Assembly (NCBI RefSeq): GCF_014699055.1
Contig: NZ_JACXAC010000004.1
Coordinates: 682,001 to 746,000, forward strand
Direction of reading: 5' to 3'
Length of the DNA: 64,000 nucleotides
Origin: Hymenobacter armeniacus
GTDB lineage: Bacteria > Bacteroidota > Bacteroidia > Cytophagales > Hymenobacteraceae
Shown here: positions 8,356 through 18,901 of the stretch, one piece after another
Layout: each line of letters begins with the position of its first letter
Position numbering within the stretch: the first letter of the stretch is position 1
The notes under the pieces: model-generated
Databases searched by the model: none
Seen by the model: only the letters and a program-made list of their open reading frames with translations
What the model was told of the DNA's origin: nothing
Position numbers and translations under genes: made by a program

Positions 8356-9657
8356 ATGCCACCTTCATCGACGGTGGAAGCGCCCTTGCGTGCCTCCACC
8401 ACCGCTGCCCGGCCCAGCGCATCAGCCGCCGAAACTTCTGCTCCTTACACCCTGCCCGACCTGGTTTGCTTTGCGCATTTGCATTGGGACTTTGTGTGGC
8501 AGCGGCCCCAGCATTTGCTTTCCCGCTTTGCGGAGCACGGCCGGGTGTTTTACGTGGAGGATGCCTTTTACCATGCCGATGACCTCATCGAGCCGCACAT
8601 CGAAATAAAAGAGCGGCAAAACGGATTGAAAGTGGTGGTGGCCCACTTGCCCCAGCGCCTCCGCCACGACGAAGCTGCGGCCGACCAGGCCCAATTTGAA
8701 CTTCTAAGCCAGTTTTTTAACGAGCAAGGTCTTACTAACTACGTTTTTTGGTACTACACGCCCATGGCGTTGGGCAAGTCGCGCCATTTCCAGCCCGTGC
8801 TCACCGTCTACGATTGCATGGACGAGTTGGCTGCGTTCAAGTTTGCTCCGCCGGAATTGAAAAAGCGCGAACTGGAGCTGTTTGAAAAAGCCGACCTCGT
8901 GTTCACCGGCGGCCAAACGCTCTACGAGGCCAAGCGCGAGCAGCACGCCGACGCCCACGCCTTCCCCAGCAGCATCGACAAGGCGCACTTCGGCCAGGCC
9001 CGCGGCCCGCTGGCCGAGCCCGCCGACCAGGCCGGCATTGCGCACCCGCGCATCGGCTTCTTCGGCGTGGTCGATGAGCGCCTCGACATTGAGTTGCTCC
9101 GCGCATTGTCGCAGCAGCACCCGAAGTGGCAATTCGTCATTATTGGCCCCGTGGTGAAGATTGACCCGGCCATTCTGCCCCGCACGCCCAACGTGCATTA
9201 CCTCGGCGGTAAGGACTATAAGGAACTGCCTTCCTATTTGAAGGGTTGGGATGTAGCAACGCTTTTGTTTGCTGATAACGAAAGCACCAAGTTCATCTCG
9301 CCGACCAAAACCCCCGAATACCTGGCCGCCGGCAACCCCGTGGTAAGCACCCCGATTCGCGACGTGGTGCGCCCCTACGGCGACCTGAACCTGGTGCAGA
9401 TTGCCGACAACCCCGCCGATTTCGGCAAGGCCATCGAGAAGGCCCTCACCCAGCGCGACGACGCCGACTGGCGCCAGCGCACCGACGCGTACCTCGCCAC
9501 CATCTCCTGGGACCAAACCTGGCAGGCCATGGTGGGCCTCATGCAGCAGCGCCTGGCGGCCAAAACGCCCGACGCCGCCACCACGACCCAGGCCGGCGCG
9601 CCCCTGGTCGAAACCAAAGTGTCGGAAGTGCCGCTGCCGCCGGCTTCGGCCAACTAA
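8356..9657 (+). CDS. Glycosyltransferase (GT-B, group 1 type)
   Basis: The 433-residue protein opens with a Pro/Ser/Ala-rich stretch of about 40 residues, then a GT-B-like core starting at CFAHLHWDFVWQRPQHLL and containing the donor-site region FISPTKTPEYLAAGNPVVS, where the Glu fits the EX7E-type motif. It probably transfers a sugar from a nucleotide donor in the cytoplasm. The next gene makes UDP-galactofuranose, so a galactofuranose-containing glycan is a reasonable inference. The last 40 residues are low-complexity. The 174-bp gap upstream holds no recognised consensus promoter. Confidence 0.8.
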   Translation: MPPSSTVEAPLRASTTAARPSASAAETSAPYTLPDLVCFAHLHWDFVWQRPQHLLSRFAEHGRVFYVEDAFYHADDLIEPHIEIKERQNGLKVVVAHLPQRLRHDEAAADQAQFELLSQFFNEQGLTNYVFWYYTPMALGKSRHFQPVLTVYDCMDELAAFKFAPPELKKRELELFEKADLVFTGGQTLYEAKREQHADAHAFPSSIDKAHFGQARGPLAEPADQAGIAHPRIGFFGVVDERLDIELLRALSQQHPKWQFVIIGPVVKIDPAILPRTPNVHYLGGKDYKELPSYLKGWDVATLLFADNESTKFISPTKTPEYLAAGNPVVSTPIRDVVRPYGDLNLVQIADNPADFGKAIEKALTQRDDADWRQRTDAYLATISWDQTWQAMVGLMQQRLAAKTPDAATTTQAGAPLVETKVSEVPLPPASAN

Positions 9658-9715
9658 TTCGCCTGCCTTCTATTCAAGTAGTCCCTTCTAAACAAACTTC
9701 CATACCCTACGCACC

Positions 9716-10894
<1,179 letters not shown>

Positions 10895-10918
10895 CCCTTT
10901 CCGCTTTCCAAGCCCAGC

Positions 10919-10951
10919 TGCCACCTCGCACGCATGTGCCGGGGTGGCAGT
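10919..10951 (+). terminator. Hairpin terminator or attenuator after glf
   Basis: CTGCCACC (10919-10926) pairs with GGTGGCAG (10944-10951), and the loop contains a nested GCAC-GCAT-GTGC stem. The sequence TTTGATTT follows. It may end or attenuate transcription into the glycosidase-like gene. Confidence 0.6.
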
Positions 10952-11015
10952 TTGATTTAAGCCCGAACCAAGCTCAACGCTGTTTCGGGCCATTGTTCTA
11001 CTTATTCCTGCAGCT

Positions 11016-12398
11016 ATGAACCAATCAGAACCAGAACTTTGGGGCGGCGTTGAATGCAGCCACTGCCGCGTGGGCGACCATTATTCGGACCAAATGACGC
11101 GCAGCGGCCACCGCCACCGCGTTTCTGACCTGGATGCCCTGGCCGAGCTGGGGCTGAAAACCCTGCGCTACCCCGTGCTGTGGGAGCACACCTGCCCCGA
11201 TGGCCCCGACGCCTGCGACTGGACCTGGGCCGATGAGCGCCTGCCCCGCCTGCGCGAGCTCGGCATCAACCCCATCATCGGGCTGGTGCACCACGGCAGC
11301 GGGCCCCGCTACACGGCGTTGCACGAAAACAATTTTGCCGCCGGCCTGGCCCGCCACGCCGGCAACGTGGCCCAGCGCTACCCCTGGCTCACGCACTTCA
11401 CGCCCGTGAATGAGCCGCTGACCACCGCCCGCTTCAGCGCCCTCTACGGCCACTGGTACCCCCACACCGCCGACGACCGCACCTTCGTGCGCGCCTTGCT
11501 CAACCAGTTGGAGGCCACGCGGCAGGCCATGCAAGCCATTCGGCAATTCATCCCGCACGCCCAGTTGGTGCAAACCGAGGACCTGGCCCAGATTCATAGC
11601 ACGCCGGGCATGCGCTACCAGGCCGACTTCGAAAACCACCGGCGCTGGCTCAGCTTCGACATGTTGTGCGGCAAGGTCACGCCCACGCACTTTTTCTGGA
11701 ATTATCTCACCGAGCACGGCGCCAGCGAGGAAGAGCTGCAAAGCTGGCTCGATAACCCCTGCCCGCCCGATGTGCTGGGCCTGAACCACTACCTCACCAG
11801 CGAGCGGTTTCTGGACGAGGCCACCGACCATTACTGGCCCTGCCACGTGGCCGACAACGGCCGCCAGCGCTACGCCGACATTGAGGCCGTGCGCGTGGGC
11901 GGTGGCGTGCGCCTGGCCGGCGTGACCAGCCTGCTGCTGCAGGCTTGGCAGCGCTACGGCATCCCCGTGGCCATCACCGAGGCCCACCTCAACTGCACCC
12001 GCGAGGAGCAGGTGCGCTGGCTGCAGTACGTGTGGGAATCGGCCCGGGCCGCCCGCGAGCAGGGCGCCGACGTGCGCGCCGTCACCGTCTGGTCGGTGTT
12101 AGGCGCCTACGACTGGGTCAACCTGCTCACCCGCGACACCGGCCATTACGAAACCGGCGTGTTCGACGTGCGCAGCGGGCAGCTGCGGCCCACGCTGCTG
12201 GCGAAGCAGGTGCGGGCCCTCGCCCACGGCGCAACGTTCGGCCACCCCGTGCTGCAAAGCCTGGGCTGGTGGCAGCGCCCCGGCCGCGTGCACTTCCAGC
12301 CCAGCACCACCCCCGACAAATCCATTGAGCCCCGCCGGACGAAAGCCCCCCAAGCGGCACGCTCCGCACCCAAAGAGAAACTGCAACATGCGGCCTGA
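11016..12398 (+). CDS. Glycoside hydrolase family 1-like protein
   Basis: The 460-residue product has a TIM-barrel pattern of GH1 beta-glycosidases with both catalytic glutamates: Glu133 in the acid/base motif PVNEP and Glu322 in ITEAH at the nucleophile position. No signal peptide is present, so it should act in the cytoplasm. The last 50 residues are disordered and basic. The next gene overlaps by 11 bp and encodes an RmlD-like reductase. I recall single polypeptides in other bacteria that join these two domains, which suggests a linked function in making a glycan rather than in degrading food. The actual substrate is unknown. Confidence 0.78.
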   Translation: MNQSEPELWGGVECSHCRVGDHYSDQMTRSGHRHRVSDLDALAELGLKTLRYPVLWEHTCPDGPDACDWTWADERLPRLRELGINPIIGLVHHGSGPRYTALHENNFAAGLARHAGNVAQRYPWLTHFTPVNEPLTTARFSALYGHWYPHTADDRTFVRALLNQLEATRQAMQAIRQFIPHAQLVQTEDLAQIHSTPGMRYQADFENHRRWLSFDMLCGKVTPTHFFWNYLTEHGASEEELQSWLDNPCPPDVLGLNHYLTSERFLDEATDHYWPCHVADNGRQRYADIEAVRVGGGVRLAGVTSLLLQAWQRYGIPVAITEAHLNCTREEQVRWLQYVWESARAAREQGADVRAVTVWSVLGAYDWVNLLTRDTGHYETGVFDVRSGQLRPTLLAKQVRALAHGATFGHPVLQSLGWWQRPGRVHFQPSTTPDKSIEPRRTKAPQAARSAPKEKLQHAA

Positions 12399-13287
12399 TT
12401 TCATTCCCGCCCACATCGCCGACCAGGACATTCGGCCCCTGCTCATTGCGGGCGCGCACGGCACGCTGGGCCGCGCTTTCGGCCGCATCTGCCACACCCG
12501 GGGGCTTGTCATTGCCGCGATGGGCCGGCACGAACTCGACGTCACCAGCCCCGTCATGGTGGAGCAAGCGCTGGACTCGCTGCGCCCTTGGGCGGTGGTG
12601 AACGCCGCCGGCTACGTGCGCGTGGACGAAGCCGAAAGCAATGCCGGCGACTGCTTCCGCGAAAACGCCACCGGTCCCTCGGTGCTGGCCACGGCCTGCG
12701 CCGCGCGCCACCTGCCTTTCCTCACCTTCTCATCAGATTTGGTGTTCGACGGCCAGCAGGCCGAACCCTACACGGAATCCTCGAAGCCCACCCCGCTGAA
12801 CGTGTACGGCCGCAGCAAGCTGGCTGCCGAGCAGCGCGTGCTGGCCGTGCACCCGCAGGCGCTGGTGGTGCGCACCAGTGCGTTTTTCAGCGGGTGGGAC
12901 GAGTACAATTTCGTGCATTTTGCCTTGCAGGCCGCCCGTGCCCAGCGAGCGTTTGCGGCGGCCGATGACGTGCGCATTTCGCCCACCTACGTGCCCGACT
13001 TGGTGAATGCCTCGCTCGATTTGCTGCTCGATGAAGCCCACGGCCTCTGGCACGTCACAAATCAGGGGGCCTGCACCTGGGCCGAGCTGGCCCGCCTGGC
13101 TGCCCGGCACGCTGGGCTCTCGCCCGACTTCGTGGCACCGCGCCCCATGGCCGACTTTGGTTGGCCCGCCGCCCGGCCGGCACAAAGCGTATTGGTGAGC
13201 GAAAAAGGCATGGTGCTGCCATCCTTGGAAGATGCGTTGGGCCGTTGTGTGGGGGAAATGGAACGGCATTTCGCGCATCCGGCTTGA
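12388..13287 (+). CDS. RmlD-like sugar nucleotide reductase (SDR family)
   Basis: The product has 299 residues from the ATG at 12388, which overlaps the glycosidase gene by 11 bp and so points to translational coupling. It has the NAD(P)-binding GAHGTLGRAFGRIC, the segment FLTFSSDLVFDG, and the catalytic YGRSK of extended SDR enzymes, as in dTDP-4-dehydrorhamnose reductase. The other rhamnose genes (rmlA, B, C) are absent here, so it may reduce a different nucleotide-linked keto sugar. An upstream in-frame start at 12325 lies within the GH1 coding sequence and is less likely. Confidence 0.82.
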   Translation: MRPDFIPAHIADQDIRPLLIAGAHGTLGRAFGRICHTRGLVIAAMGRHELDVTSPVMVEQALDSLRPWAVVNAAGYVRVDEAESNAGDCFRENATGPSVLATACAARHLPFLTFSSDLVFDGQQAEPYTESSKPTPLNVYGRSKLAAEQRVLAVHPQALVVRTSAFFSGWDEYNFVHFALQAARAQRAFAAADDVRISPTYVPDLVNASLDLLLDEAHGLWHVTNQGACTWAELARLAARHAGLSPDFVAPRPMADFGWPAARPAQSVLVSEKGMVLPSLEDALGRCVGEMERHFAHPA

Positions 13288-13431
13288 GCGTGGCGTGGCC
13301 GCCGCGAGCCCGCGCCGGGGCGGCCCGGGAAGACGGGAATGCCAGGCGGGGCACGGACTCGCAGCGTGCACGCCACAATCTGCCAGCCTGGCACAATTTC
13401 CTTTTTGGGACGGTTTTAGCGGAAGGCTCCG

Positions 13432-13439
13432 TAAATTTG
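13432..13439 (+). promoter_or_regulatory. Putative -7 box TAAATTTG of secA
   Basis: TAAATTTG fits TAnnTTTG and lies 37 nt before the secA ATG. A TTTG at 13404-13407 could be the -33 element, but the 24-nt spacing is longer than ideal. Confidence 0.5.
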
Positions 13440-13476
13440 GGGTGCGCCCCGGCGCTATTCGCTAAAAAACTACCTG

Positions 13477-16400
13477 ATGTTTGAATTCCTAGGCAAGACC
13501 GTCGCCAAAATATTTGGCTCCAAGTCGGAGCGCGATTTAAAGGAAATCGTGCCCTACGTGGCGCTGATTAATGCCGAATATGCCAAACTGGCCGGCTTGA
13601 CCGATGACCAGCTGCGCGAGCAGACCGATGCGGTGCGGGCTCGCATTGCCGAGCGCCTCGCCGGGCTGGACGGCCAGATTGCCGGTTTGCACCAGCAAAT
13701 CGACACCCAGCCGCAGCTGGACGTGGCCCAGAAAGAAGTGCTGTTCGAGCAGATTGACGCGCTGGAAAAGCAGCGCAACAAGGACCTCGAAGCCGTGCTG
13801 CTGGAAGTGCTGCCGCAGGCGTTTGCCATTGTGAAGGACACGGCCCGCCGCTACAAGGAAAACGGCCAGCTGGTGGTGACCGCCAACGCCCGCGACCGCG
13901 AATACGCCGCCACCCACCCCAACTGCGTGATTGAGGGCGACAAGGCCATTTGGTACAACAAGTGGCTGGCGGCCGGTGCCGAAATCGTGTGGGACATGGT
14001 GCACTACGACGTGCAGCTCATCGGCGGCGTGGTGCTGCACCAGGGCAAAATTGCCGAGATGGCCACGGGCGAAGGCAAAACGCTGGTGTCGACGTTGCCG
14101 TCGTTTCTGAATGCGCTGTCGAAGCGCGGCGTGCACTTGGTAACCGTGAACGACTACCTGGCCAAGCGTGACTCTGAATGGAACGCGCCGCTGTTCGAGT
14201 TCCACGGCATCACGGTGGACTGCATTGACAAGCACCAGCCTAACACGCCGGAGCGCCGCGCCGCCTACCAGGCCGACATCACTTACGGCACCAACAACGA
14301 ATTCGGCTTCGACTACCTGCGCGACAACATGGCGCGCGACCCCGAGGAGCTGGTGCAGCGCAAGCACCACTACGCCATGGTGGACGAAGTGGACTCCGTG
14401 CTGATTGACGACGCGCGGACGCCGCTCATCATCTCGGGCCCGGTGCCGCGCGGCGACGTGCACGAGTTCTACCAGCTCAAGCCGCGCATTCAGCGCCTGG
14501 TGGATGAGCAGAAGAAGCTCGTGCAATCCTACCTGGTGGAGGCCCGCAAGCAGATTGCCGCCGGCAAAACCGGCGTGGAAGAAGGCGACAAAAACGGCGA
14601 AGGTGGCCTGCTGCTGTTCCGCGCCTACCGTGGCCTACCCAAGAGCAAGCCGCTCATCAAGTTCTTGTCCGAAACCGGCATCCGGCAGGTGCTGCAAGCC
14701 ACCGAAAACCACTACTTGGCCGACAACTCGCGCCAGATGCCCAAGGCCGACGAGCCGCTGTTCTTCACCATCGACGAGAAGAACAACCAGATTGAGCTGA
14801 CCGAAAAAGGCATCGACCTCATCACGGCCCAGGGCGAAGACCCCAAGCTGTTCATCATGCCCGATATCGGCGCCGCCATTGCCGACATCGAGAAAAACGC
14901 CGCCCTTTCGGCCGAAGAAAAGCTGACGCAGAAAGAGAAGCTGATGAGCGACTACCAGGAAAAGAGCGAGCGGGTGCACACCGTGAACCAGCTCCTGAAA
15001 GCCTACACGCTCTTCGAAAAAGACGACCAGTATATCCTGACCGAGGACGGCAAGGTGAAAATCGTGGACGAGCAGACCGGCCGCGTCATGGAAGGCCGCC
15101 GCTACTCCGACGGCCTGCACCAGGCCATCGAGGCCAAGGAAAACGTGCGCGTGGAAGACGCCACGCAGACCTACGCCACCGTGACGCTGCAGAACTACTT
15201 CCGCATGTACCACAAGCTGGGCGGCATGACCGGCACGGCCGAAACCGAGGCCGGCGAGTTCTGGGAAATTTACAAGCTCGACGTGGTGGTGATTCCGACC
15301 AACCGCCCCATCTCGCGCAAAGACTCCGACGACCAGGTGTACAAGACGGTGCGTGAGAAATACAACGCCGTGGCCCTGGAAATCCAGAAGCTGGTGGAAG
15401 CCGGCCGCCCGGTGCTGGTGGGTACCACCAGCGTGGAAATCTCGGAGCTGGTGTCGCGCATGCTGAAGCTGCGCGGCATCAACCACCAGGTGCTGAACGC
15501 CAAGCAGAACCAGCGCGAGGCCGAGATTGTGGCCGCCGCCGGCTACCCCGGCACCGTGACCATTGCCACCAACATGGCCGGCCGCGGTACCGACATCAAG
15601 CTGCGCGAAACTTCGCGCGATGCGGGTGGCCTGGCCATCATCGGCACGGAGCGCCACGAAAGCCGCCGCGTCGACCGCCAGCTGCGCGGCCGTGCCGGCC
15701 GCCAGGGCGACCCCGGCACTTCGCAGTTCTTCGTGAGCCTGGAAGACAACCTGATGCGCCTGTTCGGCTCCGACCGGATTGCGAAGCTGATGGACCGCAT
15801 GGGCATGGAAGAGGGCGAAGTCATTCAACACTCGATGATTACCAACTCCATTGAGCGCGCTCAGAAGAAGGTGGAGGAAAACAACTTCGGCACCCGCAAG
15901 CGCCTGCTGGAATACGACGACGTGATGAACGCCCAGCGCGAAGTGGTGTACAAGCGCCGCCGCAACGCCCTGTTCGGCGACCGCATGGAAGTCGACATTC
16001 TGAACATGATTTACGACGTGAGCGAGGACATCGCCGCGGGCCACAAAATCACGGGGGATTTTGAGGACTTCAAGCTGGCCATCATTCGGGTGTTTGGCTA
16101 CGACACCTTCCTGACCCAACAGGACCTCACCGGCCTGCAACTGCCGGCGCTCACCCAAAAGCTCTACGAAGAAGCCCTGGGCTACTTCCAGAGCAAGAAC
16201 GAGCACATTGCCTCGAATGCCCTGCCGCTGGTGAACGACCTGCTGGGCCAGAACGCGCCCTACGAGAACATCGCCGTGCCCTTCACCGACGGCAAGAAGC
16301 AGGTGCAGGCCATTGCCAACCTGAAGCGCGCCCAGGCCACCGGCGGCCACGACATTCTGCGCCAGATGGAGAAAGTGGTGGTGCTGTCGGTAATCGACAC

Positions 16401-16878
16401 GGCCTGGACCCAGCACCTGCGCCAGATGGACGACCTGAAGCAGGTGGTGCAAAACGCGGTGTACGAGCAGAAAGACCCGCTGCTGGTGTACAAGTTTGAA
16501 AGCTTCGAGCTCTTCAAGCGCATGATTGGCAAGGTGAACGAGGAAACGACCAGCTTCCTCTTCCACGCCGACGTGCCGGTGCAGCAAAACATGGTGGGCA
16601 CCAACGAGGAGCCCGACTACTACCTTGAAGACGAGGAGCAGCACACCAACTTCACCGTGGAGCACGAGTCCAGCCTCGACTCGCTCGGCGCCGGCCCCGA
16701 AGACATGGGCCCCGCCGACGTGCCCGCCGTGAAACAAACCCCGGTGCGCAGCCAGAAAGTGGCCAACCGCAACGACAAGGTGAACGTGCAGTACATGGAC
16801 GGCACTATCAAGCGCGACGTGAAGTACAAAGCCGTGGAGCAGGACGTGGAAAGCGGCCGCGCCGTGCTGGTAGACTAA
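13477..16878 (+). CDS. secA: Preprotein translocase subunit SecA
   Basis: The ATPase that drives proteins through SecYEG. The 1133-residue product shows Walker A (GEGKT from residue 198), the DEVDS Walker B region near residue 303 followed by LIDDARTPLIISGP, GGMTGTAETEAGEFWEIY, the helicase motif NMAGRGTDIKL and the ending of motor domain 2 at GRAGRQGDPG. It is longer than E. coli SecA (901) because of insertions within the motor and between helical domains, as is usual in Bacteroidota. The C-terminal CxCxnCH zinc-binding tail that binds SecB is missing, which is also usual for this phylum. Monocistronic, with a terminator right behind it. Confidence 0.98.
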   Translation: MFEFLGKTVAKIFGSKSERDLKEIVPYVALINAEYAKLAGLTDDQLREQTDAVRARIAERLAGLDGQIAGLHQQIDTQPQLDVAQKEVLFEQIDALEKQRNKDLEAVLLEVLPQAFAIVKDTARRYKENGQLVVTANARDREYAATHPNCVIEGDKAIWYNKWLAAGAEIVWDMVHYDVQLIGGVVLHQGKIAEMATGEGKTLVSTLPSFLNALSKRGVHLVTVNDYLAKRDSEWNAPLFEFHGITVDCIDKHQPNTPERRAAYQADITYGTNNEFGFDYLRDNMARDPEELVQRKHHYAMVDEVDSVLIDDARTPLIISGPVPRGDVHEFYQLKPRIQRLVDEQKKLVQSYLVEARKQIAAGKTGVEEGDKNGEGGLLLFRAYRGLPKSKPLIKFLSETGIRQVLQATENHYLADNSRQMPKADEPLFFTIDEKNNQIELTEKGIDLITAQGEDPKLFIMPDIGAAIADIEKNAALSAEEKLTQKEKLMSDYQEKSERVHTVNQLLKAYTLFEKDDQYILTEDGKVKIVDEQTGRVMEGRRYSDGLHQAIEAKENVRVEDATQTYATVTLQNYFRMYHKLGGMTGTAETEAGEFWEIYKLDVVVIPTNRPISRKDSDDQVYKTVREKYNAVALEIQKLVEAGRPVLVGTTSVEISELVSRMLKLRGINHQVLNAKQNQREAEIVAAAGYPGTVTIATNMAGRGTDIKLRETSRDAGGLAIIGTERHESRRVDRQLRGRAGRQGDPGTSQFFVSLEDNLMRLFGSDRIAKLMDRMGMEEGEVIQHSMITNSIERAQKKVEENNFGTRKRLLEYDDVMNAQREVVYKRRRNALFGDRMEVDILNMIYDVSEDIAAGHKITGDFEDFKLAIIRVFGYDTFLTQQDLTGLQLPALTQKLYEEALGYFQSKNEHIASNALPLVNDLLGQNAPYENIAVPFTDGKKQVQAIANLKRAQATGGHDILRQMEKVVVLSVIDTAWTQHLRQMDDLKQVVQNAVYEQKDPLLVYKFESFELFKRMIGKVNEETTSFLFHADVPVQQNMVGTNEEPDYYLEDEEQHTNFTVEHESSLDSLGAGPEDMGPADVPAVKQTPVRSQKVANRNDKVNVQYMDGTIKRDVKYKAVEQDVESGRAVLVD

Positions 16879-16902
16879 CGTTGGTTTGCTTATGAAAATA
16901 AT

Positions 16903-16930
16903 AACGCCCCGGCCGGTTGGTCGGGGCGTT
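16903..16930 (+). terminator. Rho-independent terminator of secA
   Basis: A 9-bp stem (AACGCCCCG at 16903-16911 with its complement at 16922-16930) followed by five T residues, 24 bp after the secA stop. Confidence 0.9.
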
Positions 16931-17059
16931 TTTGGTTTAGGGGTGAAGCTTTTTTAATGAACAAATAGGGCAACAAAAATGGGTATATTGCCCGTACTTC
17001 CGGCAACAAAATGTTGGTGACAACCCCTTGTGAATTAGTTTAAAACGCAAGTAATTAAT

Positions 17060-18868
17060 ATGAAACAACTCTTCTCTCATCTGCGTCGGTGGCAACTCGC
17101 AGTAGGACTGTTGGCTGGCCTGCGTGCCCAGGCCCAGGCGCCGGCCTGGCAAACGGCCGTGGCGCTGGGGCCGGGTAGCAGTGCCTACACTGTCACGGAA
17201 ACCAAAGTGGACGCCAGCGGCGCGGTGTATCTGGCTGGCTACTTCTCCGGAACGGTGAGCTTCGGCACCGTGGCACTGGTAAGCGCAGGCAGTCAGGACG
17301 GCTTCGTGGCTAAGTGGAACAGCACCGGCATCGGCTTTGCCTGGGTGCAGCAGGCGGGCGGCCCGGGCGCCGAAGCCGTGACTGCGCTGGCAGTGAGCGG
17401 CGCCAACGTGTACGTGGGCGGCACTTATGGCCTGGGCGGCAGCACGGTGGCGCTGGGTAGTCTCACCCTCACCAATACCGACGCCACCAACGCCAGCAAG
17501 GACGCCTTTGTCGCCAAACTCACGGATGCCGGCGCTGCTAGCACTTTCACCTGGGCGCACCGCATCGGCAGCGCCACCACGGCCCGCGGAACGGTGTTGC
17601 CGCCCAGCAACGTGGCCGATGACTTGGTGTCGACGCTGCTGGTAGACGGCGCCAACGTGTATGCGAGCAGTATTTTTGAAGGGGGCGTTGCGTCGATTGA
17701 CGGCAGCGTGGCTTTTACCGATAACACGGGCACGTCTTATGTCCGGTCGCACCGGTTGCTCGTCGCAAAATTCATCGATTCGGGCAGTACGTCGACGCTC
17801 GGATGGGCCAACGGTGCCACGGGGCCAAACATGGCGACCAGTTCGGGAATAACGCTAAGCGGAAAACAGTTTTTGGCCGTTTCTGGCAACAATGTGTACG
17901 TGTCAGGCGTGGTATCGGGCTCTGAAATGTGGTGGGGAGGATTTAATGCCGGAGCCTTTGTGATAATGCCGTGCGCCGGCACATCGATTTACGTGGCGAA
18001 GTTCAATAGCGGGTTTGCTTGGTTCCAGAGGGTCTCGACGGCGAGCTCCTTTCAGGTGACGGGGTTGGCAGCCAACGGAGCGAATCTTTATCTGGCCGGG
18101 CAAATGACGGGGCGCACGGCCAACTTCGGCTACTTCACGGGGCCTTTCCCTTCGCTGACCAATCCCGACGTCAGCGGGGCAAGCCCATATCCTTTCCTGG
18201 CCAAACTCACCGACGCTGGCACCACGGGCAGCTTTGCGTGGGTGCAAGGCATCGCCAATCAGAGCCAGTTCCAGGCCTTGGCTGCAAGCGGGCCCAACCT
18301 CTATTTGGCCGGCAGCTTCACCGGAACCGTCAATTTTGGAAGTACGGCACTGACCTCAACAGCTAACTCGGCCGATGTGGTAGTGGTCAAGTTCACCGAT
18401 GCGGGCAGTGCCGGCGCGCTGGCTTGGGTGCAGCAAGCCGGTGGTTCTGCCAATGACTACGCCACGGCGCTAGCCATATCGGGTAGCACGGTCAAGGTGA
18501 CGGGCACTGTGGGGGCGGCAGCCACCTTTGGCAGCCAAGTGGTAACGGGCGCTTTGGGTTCCCAGACCACTTTTCTGGCGTCCTTCACCGACCCTGCGCT
18601 CGTCACTGCGGTTGCGTCGCCTGCAAGCTTCGAAATGGGTCTGTTTCCCAACCCTACCCGCGGCGGTGCCACAGTACAGTTGCCCCCCGGGCCCGGAACC
18701 GTCGCAGCCACGCTCACCGTGTTCGATGCTGTGGGGCGCGCTGTGCTCACTCAAAGAGCTGTCGGCGCCCGCACGGAGCTGGACCTGAAAAGCCTTGCCC
18801 CCGGCATCTATGCCCTGCGCGTCACCGTCGGCGCTGCATCGGCCACCCGCCGCTTGGTGGTGGAGTAG
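17060..18868 (+). CDS. Secreted beta-propeller-like protein with T9SS type A sorting domain
   Basis: The 602-residue protein has a signal peptide ending at about RAQAQA, then repeated units of roughly 60-100 residues with the recurring pattern 'GANVYVGG...F.A KLTDAG...FTWA', like SBBP/propeller repeats. The end (from about residue 530, MGLFPNPTRGGATVQLP... to TRRLVVE) is a typical Por-secretion/T9SS type A C-terminal domain, which directs passage through the type IX secretion system and surface attachment. The ligand is unknown. Codon use is slightly less GC-rich around 17700-18200 than in the neighbours. It stands alone between the secA terminator and deoC. Confidence 0.85.
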   Translation: MKQLFSHLRRWQLAVGLLAGLRAQAQAPAWQTAVALGPGSSAYTVTETKVDASGAVYLAGYFSGTVSFGTVALVSAGSQDGFVAKWNSTGIGFAWVQQAGGPGAEAVTALAVSGANVYVGGTYGLGGSTVALGSLTLTNTDATNASKDAFVAKLTDAGAASTFTWAHRIGSATTARGTVLPPSNVADDLVSTLLVDGANVYASSIFEGGVASIDGSVAFTDNTGTSYVRSHRLLVAKFIDSGSTSTLGWANGATGPNMATSSGITLSGKQFLAVSGNNVYVSGVVSGSEMWWGGFNAGAFVIMPCAGTSIYVAKFNSGFAWFQRVSTASSFQVTGLAANGANLYLAGQMTGRTANFGYFTGPFPSLTNPDVSGASPYPFLAKLTDAGTTGSFAWVQGIANQSQFQALAASGPNLYLAGSFTGTVNFGSTALTSTANSADVVVVKFTDAGSAGALAWVQQAGGSANDYATALAISGSTVKVTGTVGAAATFGSQVVTGALGSQTTFLASFTDPALVTAVASPASFEMGLFPNPTRGGATVQLPPGPGTVAATLTVFDAVGRAVLTQRAVGARTELDLKSLAPGIYALRVTVGAASATRRLVVE

Positions 18869-18889
18869 GGGAGGGGCGGCCTTACCCGC

Positions 18890-18897
18890 TACCTTTG
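18890..18897 (+). promoter_or_regulatory. -7 promoter box TACCTTTG of deoC
   Basis: TACCTTTG matches TAnnTTTG and ends 4 nt before the deoC ATG, predicting a leaderless mRNA. Confidence 0.62.
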
Positions 18898-18901
18898 CCC
18901 C

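Noticed and set aside
14635..16737. A 700-residue minus-strand frame opposite secA
   Set aside because: Composition is low-complexity (His, Val, Leu, Gly) and it is fully covered by the clear SecA coding sequence.
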